DNA from: Thalassotalea sp.
GTDB lineage: Bacteria > Pseudomonadota > Gammaproteobacteria > Enterobacterales > Alteromonadaceae
Direction: 5' to 3'
Assembly (NCBI GenBank): GCA_029237915.1
Contig: JAQWHD010000064.1
Coordinates: 1 to 64,000, forward strand
Length of the DNA: 64,000 nt
Shown: positions 63,871 through 64,000 of the stretch, piece after piece
Layout of the letters: each line of letters begins with the position of its first letter
How positions within the stretch are numbered: position 1 is the stretch's first letter
Made by a program: the position numbers and the translations under genes
Notes under the pieces: generated by a model
The model's input: only the letters and a program-made list of their open reading frames with translations
What the model was told of the DNA's origin: nothing
The model's database searches: none

Positions 63871-64000
63871 AAATGGAGCTCAATGCTATTTACTATCACT
63901 AATTAAGTTGTTGCAAATAGTAACAATAACAAAATACTAAATAAACCTATTCAGTTACTATTGCTTGAAAATAACCAGTACATCATTCAATATATATATA
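63871..64000. other. Right-edge intergenic segment
   Basis: No gene or repeat is visible in these AT-rich bases; the window ends in a TA run. Confidence 0.4.

Noticed and set aside
63870-64000. Terminal TA run as an origin or recombination site
   Set aside because: It is only about ten bases at the window edge and cannot be judged.

Overview
The window comes from an AT-rich marine gammaproteobacterium of the Alteromonadales, most like Colwelliaceae (Colwellia/Thalassotalea type). This is inferred from the gene order ccoNOQP-fixHIS-fnr-uspE-ttcA, the queE/queC, pheST-ihfA and perM-tusA neighbourhoods, a PEP-CTERM protein and a TackOD1-type regulator beside a processive glycosyltransferase. 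No species can be named from sequence alone.

Layout. 1-6.2 kb is an accessory patch. An IS110/IS1111-type insertion sequence sits inside a palindromic repeat. That repeat cuts off a defence operon (abiEi, abiEii and a TOTE-type primase-helicase missing its C-terminal half). A 54-codon 5' remnant of rimO and a PEP-CTERM gene with an in-frame stop follow. 6.5-15 kb is mostly housekeeping: a GNAT acetyltransferase, queE/queC (queuosine precursor synthesis), an acyl-CoA dehydrogenase, MATE-uvrB. 15.5-16.3 kb is a tRNA-Asn array in which three intact copies are interleaved with three tRNA-derived degenerate copies. A RelE-type toxin-antitoxin pair follows at 16.4-16.9 kb.

18.6-28.8 kb is a respiratory block: cbb3 oxidase ccoNOQP, its assembly genes fixHIS plus a TauE/SafE-like membrane protein, the oxygen sensor fnr with perfect FNR boxes before fnr and before uspE, then ttcA. 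28.9-31.2 kb pairs a purine permease with a Tsx-like outer-membrane nucleoside channel. 31.4-35 kb holds envelope genes and genes of unknown function. 35.2-40.2 kb contains two cyclic-di-GMP proteins and a lone Wza-like export protein, bounded by two related hairpins. 41.8-46.5 kb encodes a 2-oxoacid:acceptor oxidoreductase with a linked FAD/iron-sulfur subunit. 46.6-50.3 kb is pheS-pheT-ihfA. After that come a Na+/drug-type ABC exporter, an M28 peptidase, asnB and the L16 hydroxylase roxA.

57.8-61.5 kb is the best candidate for a little-described system. It is a translationally coupled three-gene operon of a zinc-ribbon TackOD1 protein with a decayed GGDEF-like domain, a processive family-2 glycosyltransferase and an HlyD-like periplasmic adaptor. 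It is probably a regulated exopolysaccharide synthase/exporter. The window closes with a PlsC-like acyltransferase, a PerM-family transporter and a TusA-like protein. Small-scale signals include a dispersed palindrome family whose stems differ but whose TGACG flank is kept, a near-perfect 57-bp palindrome after korB, and an 8-bp minisatellite after asnB.
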